Shown piece by piece: positions 1 through 8,955 of a stretch of DNA of 64,000 nucleotides. The position numbers and the translations under genes were made by a program. Positions within the stretch are counted from its first letter, which is position 1, and every line of letters starts with the position of its first letter. The DNA comes from Pseudoxanthomonas suwonensis (lineage in GTDB: Bacteria > Pseudomonadota > Gammaproteobacteria > Xanthomonadales > Xanthomonadaceae): positions 1 through 64,000 of the forward strand of contig QFNC01000007.1 of the NCBI GenBank assembly GCA_003240695.1. Reading direction: 5' to 3'. The notes under the pieces were generated by a model that was given only the letters and a program-made list of their open reading frames with translations, ran no database searches and had not been told where the DNA came from.

Positions 1-258
1 CCTGGCGCACAGCAGATAACTGATGGCGATGAGGGTCTGGTCGGTGGCGTACCCTTTGGCCCGGGCCTTGGCGGCCTGGATCTGGGCGTTCATCGCTTCC
101 ATGAACCCGTTGCTCAGGCCGCTGCGGAAGTGTTTGAGGATGGCGACCCGATGCGCACGCACTGTGGCCGCGATGCGCTTGAACGCCGGCAACCGACAGC
201 GTCGCGCCCAGCTGATCCAGCGATCCAGCAGATGGCCCGCATCCTGCGGGCAAGAACT
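1..258 (-). pseudogene. ISL3-family transposase, C-terminal fragment (runs off the window edge)
   Basis: Read on the minus strand, this stretch encodes the C-terminal signature of ISL3-family DDE transposases. It starts near GHLLDRWISWARR, continues through VRAHRVAILKHF, and reaches the conserved end block SNGFMEAMNAQIQAAKARAK followed by a YATDQTLIAISYL segment. In ISL3 transposases this block carries the last catalytic acidic residue (the E of FMEAMN). In this frame a stop codon lies a few codons upstream of GHLLD, so the first three quarters of the transposase are missing. The fragment therefore cannot encode an active enzyme. It abuts the 3' end of the defence operon and suggests that the left flank of the island was rearranged by insertion-sequence activity. 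The family call is confident; the exact IS is not identified. Confidence 0.7.
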
Positions 259-661
259 TCTCGGCCGAATCCAGCGCGACCCTCAGCTCGTCCCAAGTTT
301 GCAGCTCCCTCTTGGACGCCTCCTGCATCTTGCTGTCGTCGGCGTTGTCTTTGTACGGACTCTCCGGCGGTTGCAACCGCCGCCGTCGCTGCCCTTGAGT
401 CCTGGTTAGTCTTAGCCAGAAGTCCGCCACCTTGGTTGTGAATACAGCAGTCGGGGGCAAAGCCTCAATGGCCGCATGCACGGCTTTCATGTCGGCGACA
501 CCATTGCGAAACGTTCTACCCAGCCCCTTCAGGTACTCGATGGTTTCTTCGCAACCTTCCTCGGCGTACTCTCGTCTCGACCGACCATCGTAGCGATGGT
601 CGGTATCCGACTTGCGAGGCACTTCGCGCTTCGTTGTCTTGCCATCACCCGACTTGGCCAT
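247..661 (-). CDS. Unknown small basic protein at the end of the defence operon, 3' end disrupted
   Basis: An ATG at 661 opens a reading frame of about 138 codons that looks coding: MAKSGDGKTTKREVPRK, then a charged region with EEGCEETIEYLKGLG, then ALPPTAVFTTKVADFWLRL and QTWDELRVALDSAEKFL. After roughly position 250 the DNA becomes the ISL3 fragment read in the wrong frame. This frame stays open to position 1, so the natural stop appears to be lost. The gene begins 69 bases after the DUF499 stop, in the same direction, so it is probably the last gene of the defence operon. I recognise no family, and the protein has no signal peptide or membrane segment. It could be a small accessory subunit of the system or an unrelated gene cut by the transposon. 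Confidence 0.5.
365..382. repeat. Perfect 18-bp palindrome
   Basis: The sequence CGGCGGTTGCAACCGCCG equals its own reverse complement. It lies inside the reading frame of the small protein (247-661), about 110 bases from the ISL3 remnant. It could be a chance GC-rich palindrome, a protein-binding site or a scar of a mobile element. Nothing else nearby decides between these. Confidence 0.4.
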
Positions 662-730
662 GGATCACCTATCCATCCAGACATGCCCTTGATGCAGATC
701 CTGCGCCAGGCGCAGGATCTGCACCTCCCC

Positions 731-3529
731 TCAATCGAAATCCGCCGACGAAATCCCCAGAACGCGGCTGTTCTCCTTCGCCGCGCGCACGGTGGTCTCG
801 TCGAAGCCGCGGCTGTCGGTGGCCTCGATGTCCACCTTGATCACCACATGGGTGCCATGGCGGGCACTGAACAGCTCGACCAGCTCCTTCATGATGCTGG
901 CAAACCTCAGGGACGCGCCGACCGGATCAAGTTCTGCCGATGCCCAGAAGTGCGTCGGCCTCGTGGCGGTCGGTCCTGGCGGTGGCGGCGGAACCATATC
1001 CGGATTGAGTTCGGCATCCGGATCGGGGGTCGGGCCTGGTTCGGGCGGCAGGACAGGCGGAGGTGGCCGCGTGGCCTCCTCGTATGCCGCAGCCTTGGCT
1101 GGCTCGATCAGCAGCGCCACGTCCATGAAGGGCGAGGTCGCATCGCCATAGGTGAAGCCGAGATAGCGTTCTCCGTCCTTGCCGCTGGCCAAGCCGAAGA
1201 AGTCACGGCTGGATGCTCCGGCAGCGATGGCATGCGCCATCACGTCCGAGTTGCGCAGGCGCGGCAAATAGAGGTAGCTGCAGGACTTCTGCCACACGTC
1301 CAACGCCTTCACGTCTACGGCGCCGTCCTTCCAGAACCACGCCTTCAATAGGTAGTGGAGGTTGACCGGTGCCCACTGGGTGATCACCCACTCGTTCTCT
1401 GCCAGCACTCGGTCGATTTCCTTGCCCAGCCCGACGGCGGCCGGGTTCAGCGCCTGCGCCTCCCACTCGATCTCGCCGACCATGCCGTCCTTGCGGTTGA
1501 CGCTCTGCGAGGGCGCCACCAGCCACTTGTACGTATCGCGCACGAGGCGCAGCACGGTGTCGCGGGTCTGCTCCTTGTTCTGACTGACCTGCTTGGCCTG
1601 GATGTTATCCAGGGTGATCCGTGTCTCCTTGAGATCGGTTTCGATGCTGCGCCAGGCCAGCAGCGCGCGCACGGTTTCCTTGAGGTGGCTGACCTGATCA
1701 GCGTCTGCCGCCAGGAACAGCAACCGGTTCTGCTTCACACGCGGCTGCCCGCCGCGATCACGCAGGATTGCCGCCGCGGCATCGCGTGCCGGGTTCGGGC
1801 CGGCCCCGCGGGTCCAGCCCGTATTCGGCGACAACACCACCAGGCGCAGCTCGAAGTCATCCGGCACGTCTGCGGCAGGCGTGAATACATGGTGGTTGGC
1901 GATGGAACCTCCGCCCAACACCTTGCGCAGCACATCGGCCACCTCGTCGAATACCGCGGGATCCTGAAAGCGCCGCTTGCGGTCCTCCATTTCGCGCCGC
2001 AAGTTGGGCTTCACATCCAGCCACCAGCGGTTGTTGCCCTCGTTGAGGAAGGTCAGCCGCGTTTTCAGGCGCGACAGCGCATCCTTGAACACGTGCGGGG
2101 CCTGACCTGGCTGGACACAGCTCAGGATCAGCCGCTCGGTCTCCACGCCACGCGCCATCTCGTTGCCCGATACGGGCGCGCTGCCCAGGAAGATGCTGCG
2201 GGTGATCCGGCGGCACGCCTGCACCGACCCGAACCGCGCCTCCTGGGTCTCCAACAAGGCCGGCTCGCTGCGCTCGCCATCCACGTCGCGCGAGAGCACA
2301 GGGTCCCAGCCCACCGGCAGGTTGCTGGTCAGTTCCGCGCTCACTTCCGCGTCGTACAGCGGCAGACTGCCCGGCAGGATCAGCAGGTCCTTGTTGTCGC
2401 TCTGCCACAGTCGGTGGATCACCCGCGCCATCAGTTTCAGCACGCCGCGCGTGCGCTGGAAGTTCGGCAATGCCGACCAATCCTGATACAGGCGCTCGAA
2501 CACTTCCGGATGGATCGGGTACGCCGAACGCAGGCGGTCGTAGTAGCGCCCCTCCTGCGCCTCCCCCGGAAGCTCGTCCTTGTGCTTCACGTACCAGTCG
2601 GCGAAAGCGCGGCAGACCGTATCGCGGGTGTCCTGGTCGCGGATCTCGGTGAACAGGCGACGGCGCACGATCTCGAACGACTCTTCGGTGCTGACCGGCT
2701 TCCAGATCGCCTGGACGCGCGAGAAGTAGTGTTCCAGCGCATGCAGCGCGGCGACACCGCGCTCGCTGCCGGCTTCACGCTCGCTCTCCGGCAAGGACGC
2801 CAGCAGCACGGCCTGCGGTGCAGCCTTCAAAGCTTCGGTCAGCGCCTGGATGAAGGTCAGGTTGGCATCGTAGGTGCCGCCCGACAGCGACCTGCCCTCT
2901 TCAAACTGGCGGATGTAGGCCACCAGCTCGTCGATCAGGATCACGCAGGGGCCGGCCTTGCGGATCAGCTCCGCCAGCAGGTCCTTGCCCGGATTGGTGC
3001 CGGTGGCATCTGCGTCGGCCAGGGCCGCATAGGCTTCGGCACCACCCAGTTGCCAGGCCAGCTCACCCCAGAGCGTGCGCAGGGTATGACCCTCCACGCG
3101 CCGCGGCATGCTGGGCGACAGCTTCACGCCATCAAGCACCACAACCCTCGCAACCGGCAGGTCCAGCACACCCGCAGCGTCGAGCAGGCGCGGGATGCCC
3201 GCCAGGTCGCTCTTGGGCGCCTTGCCGCCGACCATGTGCATGACCGCCAGCATGGTGTGGGTCTTGCCGCCACCGAAGGCGGTCTGCAACTGGATGACCG
3301 GATCGCCCCCCTTGCCGGCCAACCGCTTGGCCACCGACGTGAGCAAGGCGCCCATGCCCTCGGTGATGAAGGTGCGCTGGAAGAACAGCACCGGGTCCTG
3401 GTACTCCGGCGTAGCGGAGCCGTCATGGACGCGGGTGATGTCCGCCGCGAACTCGGCGCGCACGAAGGTGCCACGGTGGACATCCTCGTGCGGGATGGCG
3501 ACTTCACGCCAGGGCTTGAGGCTACTCAT
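731..3529 (-). CDS. DUF499 P-loop ATPase of the defence cassette (BrxC/Hma-type)
   Basis: This 932-residue protein belongs to the large DUF499 P-loop ATPases that accompany DUF1156 methylases and SNF2 helicases in phage-defence cassettes. The start MSSLKPWREVAIPHEDVHRG is the usual opening of the family. A Walker A motif with GGGKTHT lies near residues 86-92, and a Walker B motif CVILIDEL near 195-202. A proline-rich linker (repeated PPP and PDPD) precedes a short C-terminal domain around residues 830-932. The chosen ATG at 3529 overlaps the end of the TOPRIM gene by 8 bases, which points to translational coupling; longer upstream starts would run deep into that gene. By analogy the protein is an ATP-driven sensor or effector-loading subunit, but its biochemical role is not established. 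No nuclease motif is visible. Confidence 0.85.
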   Translation of the reverse strand: MSSLKPWREVAIPHEDVHRGTFVRAEFAADITRVHDGSATPEYQDPVLFFQRTFITEGMGALLTSVAKRLAGKGGDPVIQLQTAFGGGKTHTMLAVMHMVGGKAPKSDLAGIPRLLDAAGVLDLPVARVVVLDGVKLSPSMPRRVEGHTLRTLWGELAWQLGGAEAYAALADADATGTNPGKDLLAELIRKAGPCVILIDELVAYIRQFEEGRSLSGGTYDANLTFIQALTEALKAAPQAVLLASLPESEREAGSERGVAALHALEHYFSRVQAIWKPVSTEESFEIVRRRLFTEIRDQDTRDTVCRAFADWYVKHKDELPGEAQEGRYYDRLRSAYPIHPEVFERLYQDWSALPNFQRTRGVLKLMARVIHRLWQSDNKDLLILPGSLPLYDAEVSAELTSNLPVGWDPVLSRDVDGERSEPALLETQEARFGSVQACRRITRSIFLGSAPVSGNEMARGVETERLILSCVQPGQAPHVFKDALSRLKTRLTFLNEGNNRWWLDVKPNLRREMEDRKRRFQDPAVFDEVADVLRKVLGGGSIANHHVFTPAADVPDDFELRLVVLSPNTGWTRGAGPNPARDAAAAILRDRGGQPRVKQNRLLFLAADADQVSHLKETVRALLAWRSIETDLKETRITLDNIQAKQVSQNKEQTRDTVLRLVRDTYKWLVAPSQSVNRKDGMVGEIEWEAQALNPAAVGLGKEIDRVLAENEWVITQWAPVNLHYLLKAWFWKDGAVDVKALDVWQKSCSYLYLPRLRNSDVMAHAIAAGASSRDFFGLASGKDGERYLGFTYGDATSPFMDVALLIEPAKAAAYEEATRPPPPVLPPEPGPTPDPDAELNPDMVPPPPPGPTATRPTHFWASAELDPVGASLRFASIMKELVELFSARHGTHVVIKVDIEATDSRGFDETTVRAAKENSRVLGISSADFD

Positions 3530-4157
3530 CGAAAAAAACCTTTTCCAACCATGCAGAAAAAGACTTGCCCATTGGTAAGTCCGTATCCAGATACCGGGCA
3601 GTGATCGCCTGCCCATAAGGTTTTCCGGGCTCTTCCTGCCACGCCAGCCAGGTGTGCATCAATGCCTTTGGCCTGTCCAAGCTTCTGAATCTTTTATCGG
3701 GCAGGTTGTCCAGCGATTGTTCGGCATGCGCCAGAACCACATCACCATCGGGGACCAGGAACTTGAGGAAATCTTCCAGAATGCCCGGCACTCGATTGTC
3801 CGGCATCACCCAGATGCCGAATCTTGGCAGCGGCTTTGATCCGGCTGGGGGCAACAAGATGGTGCCATCCTCAGCGGGCACATCAGGTACGTTCTGATAA
3901 CCCGCCTCGACCAGTCGGCCACAAACGGACTGCCAGCGCGATTGCAGGTTTTCGTCAGCATCCAGAATCACACCCATGACGGAAACCGAACCGTCGGACG
4001 CGCCCTTCAACTCAACCGGCAGCACATCCAGCAAAGGATCTTTCCCGGATTTCGGACGAATCTCGTCAATCTGGCCAAGATTCAAACGTCCGCAAATGTT
4101 CTTTACCACGTGCTCGTCGTTTTTCCCCTCGACCAGCAGAACGCGTTTTCCGGCCAT
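3522..4157 (-). CDS. Stand-alone TOPRIM-fold protein (DUF3226-like), partner of the AAA ATPase
   Basis: The 211-residue protein has the two TOPRIM hallmarks. One is the strand-glutamate motif RVLLVEGKNDEHV at residues 5-17 (E10). The other is the DxD motif VILDADEN at residues 63-70 (D66, D68). In OLD-family nucleases and in Gabija GajA, a TOPRIM domain is fused behind an ABC-type ATPase. In PARIS it is a separate protein (AriB) paired with an ATPase (AriA). Here it is separate too. It starts one base after the ATPase stop (TGA-T-ATG) and overlaps DUF499 by 8 bases, so all three should be co-translated. The inferred role is a metal-dependent nuclease released or activated by the ATPase. Base composition is visibly less GC-rich than the methylase upstream, which fits separate acquisition. 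The family label is moderately certain. Confidence 0.75.
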   Translation of the reverse strand: MAGKRVLLVEGKNDEHVVKNICGRLNLGQIDEIRPKSGKDPLLDVLPVELKGASDGSVSVMGVILDADENLQSRWQSVCGRLVEAGYQNVPDVPAEDGTILLPPAGSKPLPRFGIWVMPDNRVPGILEDFLKFLVPDGDVVLAHAEQSLDNLPDKRFRSLDRPKALMHTWLAWQEEPGKPYGQAITARYLDTDLPMGKSFSAWLEKVFFDE

Positions 4158-4158
4158 A

Positions 4159-5292
4159 TCAGCGCACCTCGATATCGTTCCGGGTGGCGATGGCCAACTC
4201 GTCTTCATCGAATTCCGTCGGGAACACCTGGTCGCCCCGGCGCGTCAAGCGCACAAGCACGCCATCTTCCGGACTCTCTGCCGCTGCCTGCTGGAAAGCA
4301 TGCACGCAATCTTCACTATGAGAAGTGGCAAACACCTGCACATTCAGGTCGCTGGCCAAACGGAAGATCGTGCTCCAGATGGATGCCTGCACGGAATGGT
4401 GCAAGCCATTTTCGAATTCGTCGACCAACAGAACGCCGTTCTTCGCATTGCACAAAGACAGCACAATGCCAAATAGCCGATTCACCCCATCGCCAAAGGT
4501 ACGCAACGGCACCGGCGAGTCAAACCGGCTGCTCCTGACGATGGCAGTGCGTGGACGCCCCCTTGCCTCTCCACTCCCCACCATCGAAACCGCCTCGATA
4601 TCGGGCGAAATCAGCTGCAATGCCTTCAGCACTTCGGCTTGAACATCGGTCAAGGCAACCGCATCCCACAACACCCCCAATTGGCCGGTGGAACGAGAAC
4701 TGAAAGGATCCAGATACACCGACCGCAATGCGTCAGTAGCACCATCGCCAAATGGACTCAGCCCAGTCACCCGCCGCGCAATCCCGCGCAGATGGAGCGG
4801 GACGATGCGCCGCCGTTCTCCTGCGGTCATTTCCAGCGCAGGCACGCCCTCCAGATCACCAAACAGATCCGGTGTTGCCTCATAACTGATACTTCCCCGA
4901 TCCGGATCCATATGCCGGATTGCCCACGCTGTTTTGACCGCCAGCGACGAAAATCCAGAGGAAATCCGCCCCGAGGCTTCGATCGAGAAGCTGGCGGCAC
5001 CGGCACTGAAATCCGGGAAGCCAGTAAACAGGTTCCGGTACGGCCCAAAGTCCACCGCGAGCAAGTCACGCTCGGGATCGGCGTACTCATTGGTTTCCTC
5101 GCGATAGTTGAGGATCGCCTGCAACGTATCCAACGAGCCTCGCGTCACCAGAATCCGGATGGCTTCCAGCAGGGAGGACTTGCCGGCATTGTTCTTCCCG
5201 GTAATCAGGTTGACCTTGCCAAAGGTCGGGATTTCCAACGATTTGAAACCACGGAACCCTTTGACTTCAATGCTTTGAATCAACTCAGACAT
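4159..5292 (-). CDS. AAA/ABC-type ATPase (AAA_15/AAA_21, OLD- or AriA-like) in the defence cassette
   Basis: This 377-residue ATPase begins MSELIQSIEVKGFRGFKSLE, the typical RecF/SMC-like opening. Walker A is GKNNAGKSS at residues 32-40. Walker B is GVLLVDEFENGLHHS near residue 305, followed by the switch-histidine motif VFATSHSEDC. The protein ends shortly after the ATPase core and has no TOPRIM or HNH extension; the TOPRIM function sits in the next gene. The start at 5292 has a GGGAG ribosome site eight bases upstream, and a longer in-frame start at 5370 lacks support. The gene lies 67 bases after the methylase stop. By family knowledge such ATPases sense phage or anti-restriction proteins and control a nuclease partner. 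The trigger here is unknown. Confidence 0.8.
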   Translation of the reverse strand: MSELIQSIEVKGFRGFKSLEIPTFGKVNLITGKNNAGKSSLLEAIRILVTRGSLDTLQAILNYREETNEYADPERDLLAVDFGPYRNLFTGFPDFSAGAASFSIEASGRISSGFSSLAVKTAWAIRHMDPDRGSISYEATPDLFGDLEGVPALEMTAGERRRIVPLHLRGIARRVTGLSPFGDGATDALRSVYLDPFSSRSTGQLGVLWDAVALTDVQAEVLKALQLISPDIEAVSMVGSGEARGRPRTAIVRSSRFDSPVPLRTFGDGVNRLFGIVLSLCNAKNGVLLVDEFENGLHHSVQASIWSTIFRLASDLNVQVFATSHSEDCVHAFQQAAAESPEDGVLVRLTRRGDQVFPTEFDEDELAIATRNDIEVR

Positions 5293-5359
5293 AGTGCAAT
5301 CTCCCGCCCGCAAAAGGGACGTGACATGATGTGTTCCGCATTGGAAGCATTGTGCCCCA

Positions 5360-8269
5360 TCAGACGTCAAAGCTCCCCTGCACGTTGATATGGCCGGCGT
5401 CGTGGCTGGCCGCTTCGATGGCGTGCCAGGCGGTGATCAGTTCGTTGTAGGCGCGGGCTTCTTCCGGCAGGCGCTTGCGTTCTGCGCAGGCGTTGTAGAG
5501 CCAGTAGGCCAGGCGGCGGATGTCGCCGGACTTCTCCGGCATGCGCGCCAGCAGCATGCCGGCGGCGCTCTCACCCCCCTGGTTGTAGGCGCGGATCAGC
5601 TGGTGCAGCGCTTCCCAGACCGGGGTGCGGTTGTCGGATTGCGGGTCCCAGCCTTCCGGGTATTCATCCGGCTTCAACAGGCGCACCTTGTTCGATCCAG
5701 ACTCCACGACCCCTGCGGCCTTCACGGCGTCGACGCTGGTGGCCTTGGCGCGGGCCAGCACGTCGGCATTGCCGAAGGCGCCGGTACCGAAGCCGACCTC
5801 GTCGAACCAGCCCAGGCAGAAGTTGGTATCGGCGTCGAAGGTCTCGCCGCCCAGTACCTCGTCCACCTGGCGGTTGATCAGCATCAGCGCGGTCTTCACG
5901 CTCATCGGTTCGCCGTTGCTTTCCAGCACGGCGGCGTACTGGGAGAACACGCCCATGCCGGGGCCAATGGCGGCCTGAGCCAAGTCCACCGGTGCGATGG
6001 GCGACGCGCCATCGGCGCCGCCAAGCATGGCTTCCAACGCCTCACCCAGCACTTCTTTCAACTCACGCTGGAACTCGCGGCGCGGGATCTGCGGGGCGTC
6101 ATCCGGGCGTCGGCGGCAGACCAGGATGATGCTGGAGGCCAGCGCGTTGGTGCCGATACCAATGCTGCGGTTCTCTCGCTCAGTCCGCATCGGCCAAGTG
6201 CCATGAATGGCAAAACCTGCCGTGATCACGGCTTGAATGAAAGTTTCCCACCCTGTCGAAGCCGTGCCGTCTCCGTCAGTATCGGATTGCTTGAAGGCAT
6301 AGTAGATGGTGACCGGAAACGCGCCGTTCGCCTTGTCGGCGACGTTGTGCATAGCGGCGGTCATACCATCCAGGAAGAATCGCTCCGCACCTTCCTTGCC
6401 GCCGTGGCGATACGGCGTAGCCACCAGCTCTTCGGCCTTCGGAACGGCTACGGTCGCGAAAAGTCGAGGGAAGATTGCTCGAGCGGATCGACGTAGCCAG
6501 ACGTAGAAGAAGTCGGACAAGTCGGCATAGCCGATGTTGTCGTAGTAAGGCGGATCAGTCGAAACAACTTTGTTCTCGATGCTGACACGCTGTGCATCGA
6601 ATTGAATGATCCGGCCAGTACGAATAGCAGGCGCAAGTGCCAACGCCTTTTCCATCTGACCAATCACGCTAGCGAAGCTGCCAGTCGCTTCGCCTGTGAT
6701 ATTTGCCTCACAGTAATCCCACACCATTGGGATTGCTTGACGTCCAAAGGTACTGCGTAACGTCTCCCCGCCGCTGATCCAGCCGCAGATCGTCGAGTTG
6801 TAATCTGCACTCTTGTCGGTCGCGAGTGCCATGTAGGTTGCGACCGCCTCCGCATACGCCGTCGCGCCAGTGCCGCCGGCATCCAGTCCGCGGCCGTCGT
6901 CGGCCATGCCGCTGTTCACCGCGTCGGCGCGGATTTTCTCCCGCGCTTCGCCCACCAGGTCGGAGAAGGTGTTCAGTGCTACGAGCTGGCGCGGGGTGAA
7001 CAGGTCACCGAACGTATCCATCCCATAGTTCGGCGTCTTGAAATCGCGCGTGTTGTCTGGCAACGGCGTCTCAGGCTTCCACTCGGGCGTGGCACTTTCG
7101 GCCAGCGCCTGCATCGCTTCATCGGGCGAAAGATACACACGGCCGCGCTGACCTTCCGCCACCACGGCCATCAGCCGCTGACCCATCCGACCAGCCTTGC
7201 CTTCGCTGCGGATGTGGTCGTAGGACACCGCGACATCCGACATCAGGCAGATGAACGCCGCACGCTTGCCAGCCGTGGTGCCAGCCTTGGCACTGGCCGG
7301 CGGCTTGCGCTTGCCATCGGCCACGTGCACTTCAAACCGATAATTGCTGCCCTCCACCACCGGCTCCACCCAGGCCTCCTTGCCCGCCTTGGTGGACAGC
7401 AGGAAGGTGGACGCCAGCGGCACCTGCACGCTGGAATACGCCGGGTTGGGGCTGCGCACCGTGCGCGCCCACAGCCAGGCGATGACGGTCAGCTTCTGGC
7501 CGATGTATTGCTTCAGGTCCGGCCGGGTCCTAGCCATCTCCGCGGTGATCTCCACCTGCGGATACAGATGGCCGATGCGCTTCTGCGCTTCCTCGCGCAT
7601 CCAGTGGCCGTAGCGGCGCACGTCCTCGGCCAGGCCGCGCGCACCGGACCAGTCTTCCGCCATCTTCGCCTGCTTCTCGCCGGCCGGTACCGGCCCCACC
7701 GGCTTGCGCCCGGCGAACTTCGGCGGGATCTCGATCATCGCCTTGTTGATCAGCACCGCCACCGGGTTCAGGTCGCTGGCATGGCTTTCCAGCCCCAGCC
7801 GTTGCGCTTCCAGCGGAATGGCACCACCGCCCGCGAACGGGTCATGGAAGGCGGGCAGCTTGGCCGGGTTGAACAGCTCGGCCGCCTGCGGGTGCTTCCT
7901 ATTGAGTTCGCAGGTCTCTTCCCAGCTCTTGCGGATCTCGGCCCGTGCCCGTTCCAGCACTTCTTCGTTGTTGGTGTTCTCCCACTTCACCAGCTCGCGG
8001 ATGATGTCGAACAGGCGCTCGCGCTCGCGCGTGGCGTCCTTCTTGTTCACCCCGCGCGTGAAGCCCTTGCCGGTCTCGTAGCCCGGGTCGTTCACCATCT
8101 GCGCGAACAGCACCGCCCGCGCCGCCGCCAGCGGACGCCGCGCCCACCACAGATGCAGCGTGCTGGGATGGCCATGCCGGATCGACTTCTCGCGCGCCGC
8201 AGCCGCGTTGATGTCGTCAAGCGGCAGCGCGACTTCGATGAGTTTCTTGGGGGTCTTGATGGGATGCAT
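5360..8269 (-). CDS. DUF1156 DNA adenine methyltransferase (PglXI/Hma-type)
   Basis: The 969-residue protein opens with the DUF1156 signature: KKLIEVALPLDDIN, then REKSIRHGHPSTLHLWWARR by residue 44. A SAM-binding motif I, HDPFAGGGAIPLEA, lies near residues 142-155. The catalytic amino-methyltransferase motif STDPPYYDNIGYADLSDFF lies near residue 570. The DPPY tetrad marks N6-adenine (or N4-cytosine) methylation; family knowledge favours N6-adenine. In related BREX, DISARM and Hma systems this enzyme marks self DNA, and its partners attack unmarked DNA. It starts 10 bases after the NYN stop, without a strong ribosome site, so it is probably translationally coupled. The sequence appears intact, with no frameshift or stop. 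The target motif cannot be read from the sequence. Confidence 0.92.
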   Translation of the reverse strand: MHPIKTPKKLIEVALPLDDINAAAAREKSIRHGHPSTLHLWWARRPLAAARAVLFAQMVNDPGYETGKGFTRGVNKKDATRERERLFDIIRELVKWENTNNEEVLERARAEIRKSWEETCELNRKHPQAAELFNPAKLPAFHDPFAGGGAIPLEAQRLGLESHASDLNPVAVLINKAMIEIPPKFAGRKPVGPVPAGEKQAKMAEDWSGARGLAEDVRRYGHWMREEAQKRIGHLYPQVEITAEMARTRPDLKQYIGQKLTVIAWLWARTVRSPNPAYSSVQVPLASTFLLSTKAGKEAWVEPVVEGSNYRFEVHVADGKRKPPASAKAGTTAGKRAAFICLMSDVAVSYDHIRSEGKAGRMGQRLMAVVAEGQRGRVYLSPDEAMQALAESATPEWKPETPLPDNTRDFKTPNYGMDTFGDLFTPRQLVALNTFSDLVGEAREKIRADAVNSGMADDGRGLDAGGTGATAYAEAVATYMALATDKSADYNSTICGWISGGETLRSTFGRQAIPMVWDYCEANITGEATGSFASVIGQMEKALALAPAIRTGRIIQFDAQRVSIENKVVSTDPPYYDNIGYADLSDFFYVWLRRSARAIFPRLFATVAVPKAEELVATPYRHGGKEGAERFFLDGMTAAMHNVADKANGAFPVTIYYAFKQSDTDGDGTASTGWETFIQAVITAGFAIHGTWPMRTERENRSIGIGTNALASSIILVCRRRPDDAPQIPRREFQRELKEVLGEALEAMLGGADGASPIAPVDLAQAAIGPGMGVFSQYAAVLESNGEPMSVKTALMLINRQVDEVLGGETFDADTNFCLGWFDEVGFGTGAFGNADVLARAKATSVDAVKAAGVVESGSNKVRLLKPDEYPEGWDPQSDNRTPVWEALHQLIRAYNQGGESAAGMLLARMPEKSGDIRRLAYWLYNACAERKRLPEEARAYNELITAWHAIEAASHDAGHINVQGSFDV

Positions 8270-8279
8270 GCGGTTCAGT

Positions 8280-8900
8280 TCAGTTCCAGGACGCCGGACG
8301 GCTCAGGACGAAACCGTCCGGCTTGGTGATGTGGTCGGGCAGCTGGCTGTCTTGCAGCTTCTTGCGGCCGATGGTGAAGCTGCTGTTGGCTGCAGCGGCC
8401 AGCCGGACGGAATGGCGCGCGGGCGGGCTGGCGATGATGATCCGCTTGGCAGGGAAGCGCGCACGCACGGCTTCCACCGGCGGCACCAGGTCACTGTCGG
8501 CCGAGACGATCATGGCCGTGTCGAAAGCATCGTCCATGGCGTCGGCCAGCAGGCGCACCGCAATGTTCACATCGGTCATCTTCTCCTCAGCCTGCTGCCA
8601 TTGCGCACCGCACGCACGGCACTGCTTGGGCTTGCTGAGGTAGTGGCCATAGATCGCCTCGACGCCAGCCAGGGTTTCCACGGCTTCGAGGTAGGTCTGC
8701 TGGCGCAGATGCTTGTCCGGGTCGCCGGGGCTTGGGCTGATCCGGGCGCTGAAATACCGCACCCCGGCCAAGGTCTGCCAGGGCTTCATGAGGTTCTGGA
8801 TCAGCAGCTCCGGGTTCAGCCAGTAGTAGCGGCGCAGGCCGCTATCGCGCAGGCCGAAGAACAGGTTGAAGCCGTCAATGTAGCCCACTACCCTGTTCAT
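8280..8900 (-). CDS. NYN-domain (PIN-like) nuclease embedded in the defence operon
   Basis: The 206-residue protein has a NYN/LabA-like fold of the PIN nuclease superfamily. Acidic residues expected at the metal site are visible: D9 in VGYIDGFNLFF, D110 in EKMTDVNIAVRLL, and D135/D137 in MIVSADSDLVPPVEA. A CRACG knuckle at residues 94-98 sits before the second acidic cluster and may help bind a metal. Such proteins cleave RNA or act in nucleic-acid processing; the substrate here is unknown. The gene lies between helicase and methylase, with an AAGGAAG ribosome site about eight bases upstream of its ATG. It is not a standard member of the helicase-methylase-ATPase trio, so it is a candidate effector. 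The family call is firm and the function is inferred. Confidence 0.85.
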   Translation of the reverse strand: MNRVVGYIDGFNLFFGLRDSGLRRYYWLNPELLIQNLMKPWQTLAGVRYFSARISPSPGDPDKHLRQQTYLEAVETLAGVEAIYGHYLSKPKQCRACGAQWQQAEEKMTDVNIAVRLLADAMDDAFDTAMIVSADSDLVPPVEAVRARFPAKRIIIASPPARHSVRLAAAANSSFTIGRKKLQDSQLPDHITKPDGFVLSRPASWN

Positions 8901-8955
8901 GTTCTGGCTTCCTTACCAGTTGACAGGCCGTCAAACCTTGACAACAATGCGCCTA

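Noticed and set aside
1355..3604. 749-residue plus-strand ORF opposite DUF499
   Set aside because: It mirrors the codon periodicity of the DUF499 gene, has no motifs and is rich in Arg/His/Gln, as expected for an antisense shadow in GC-rich DNA.
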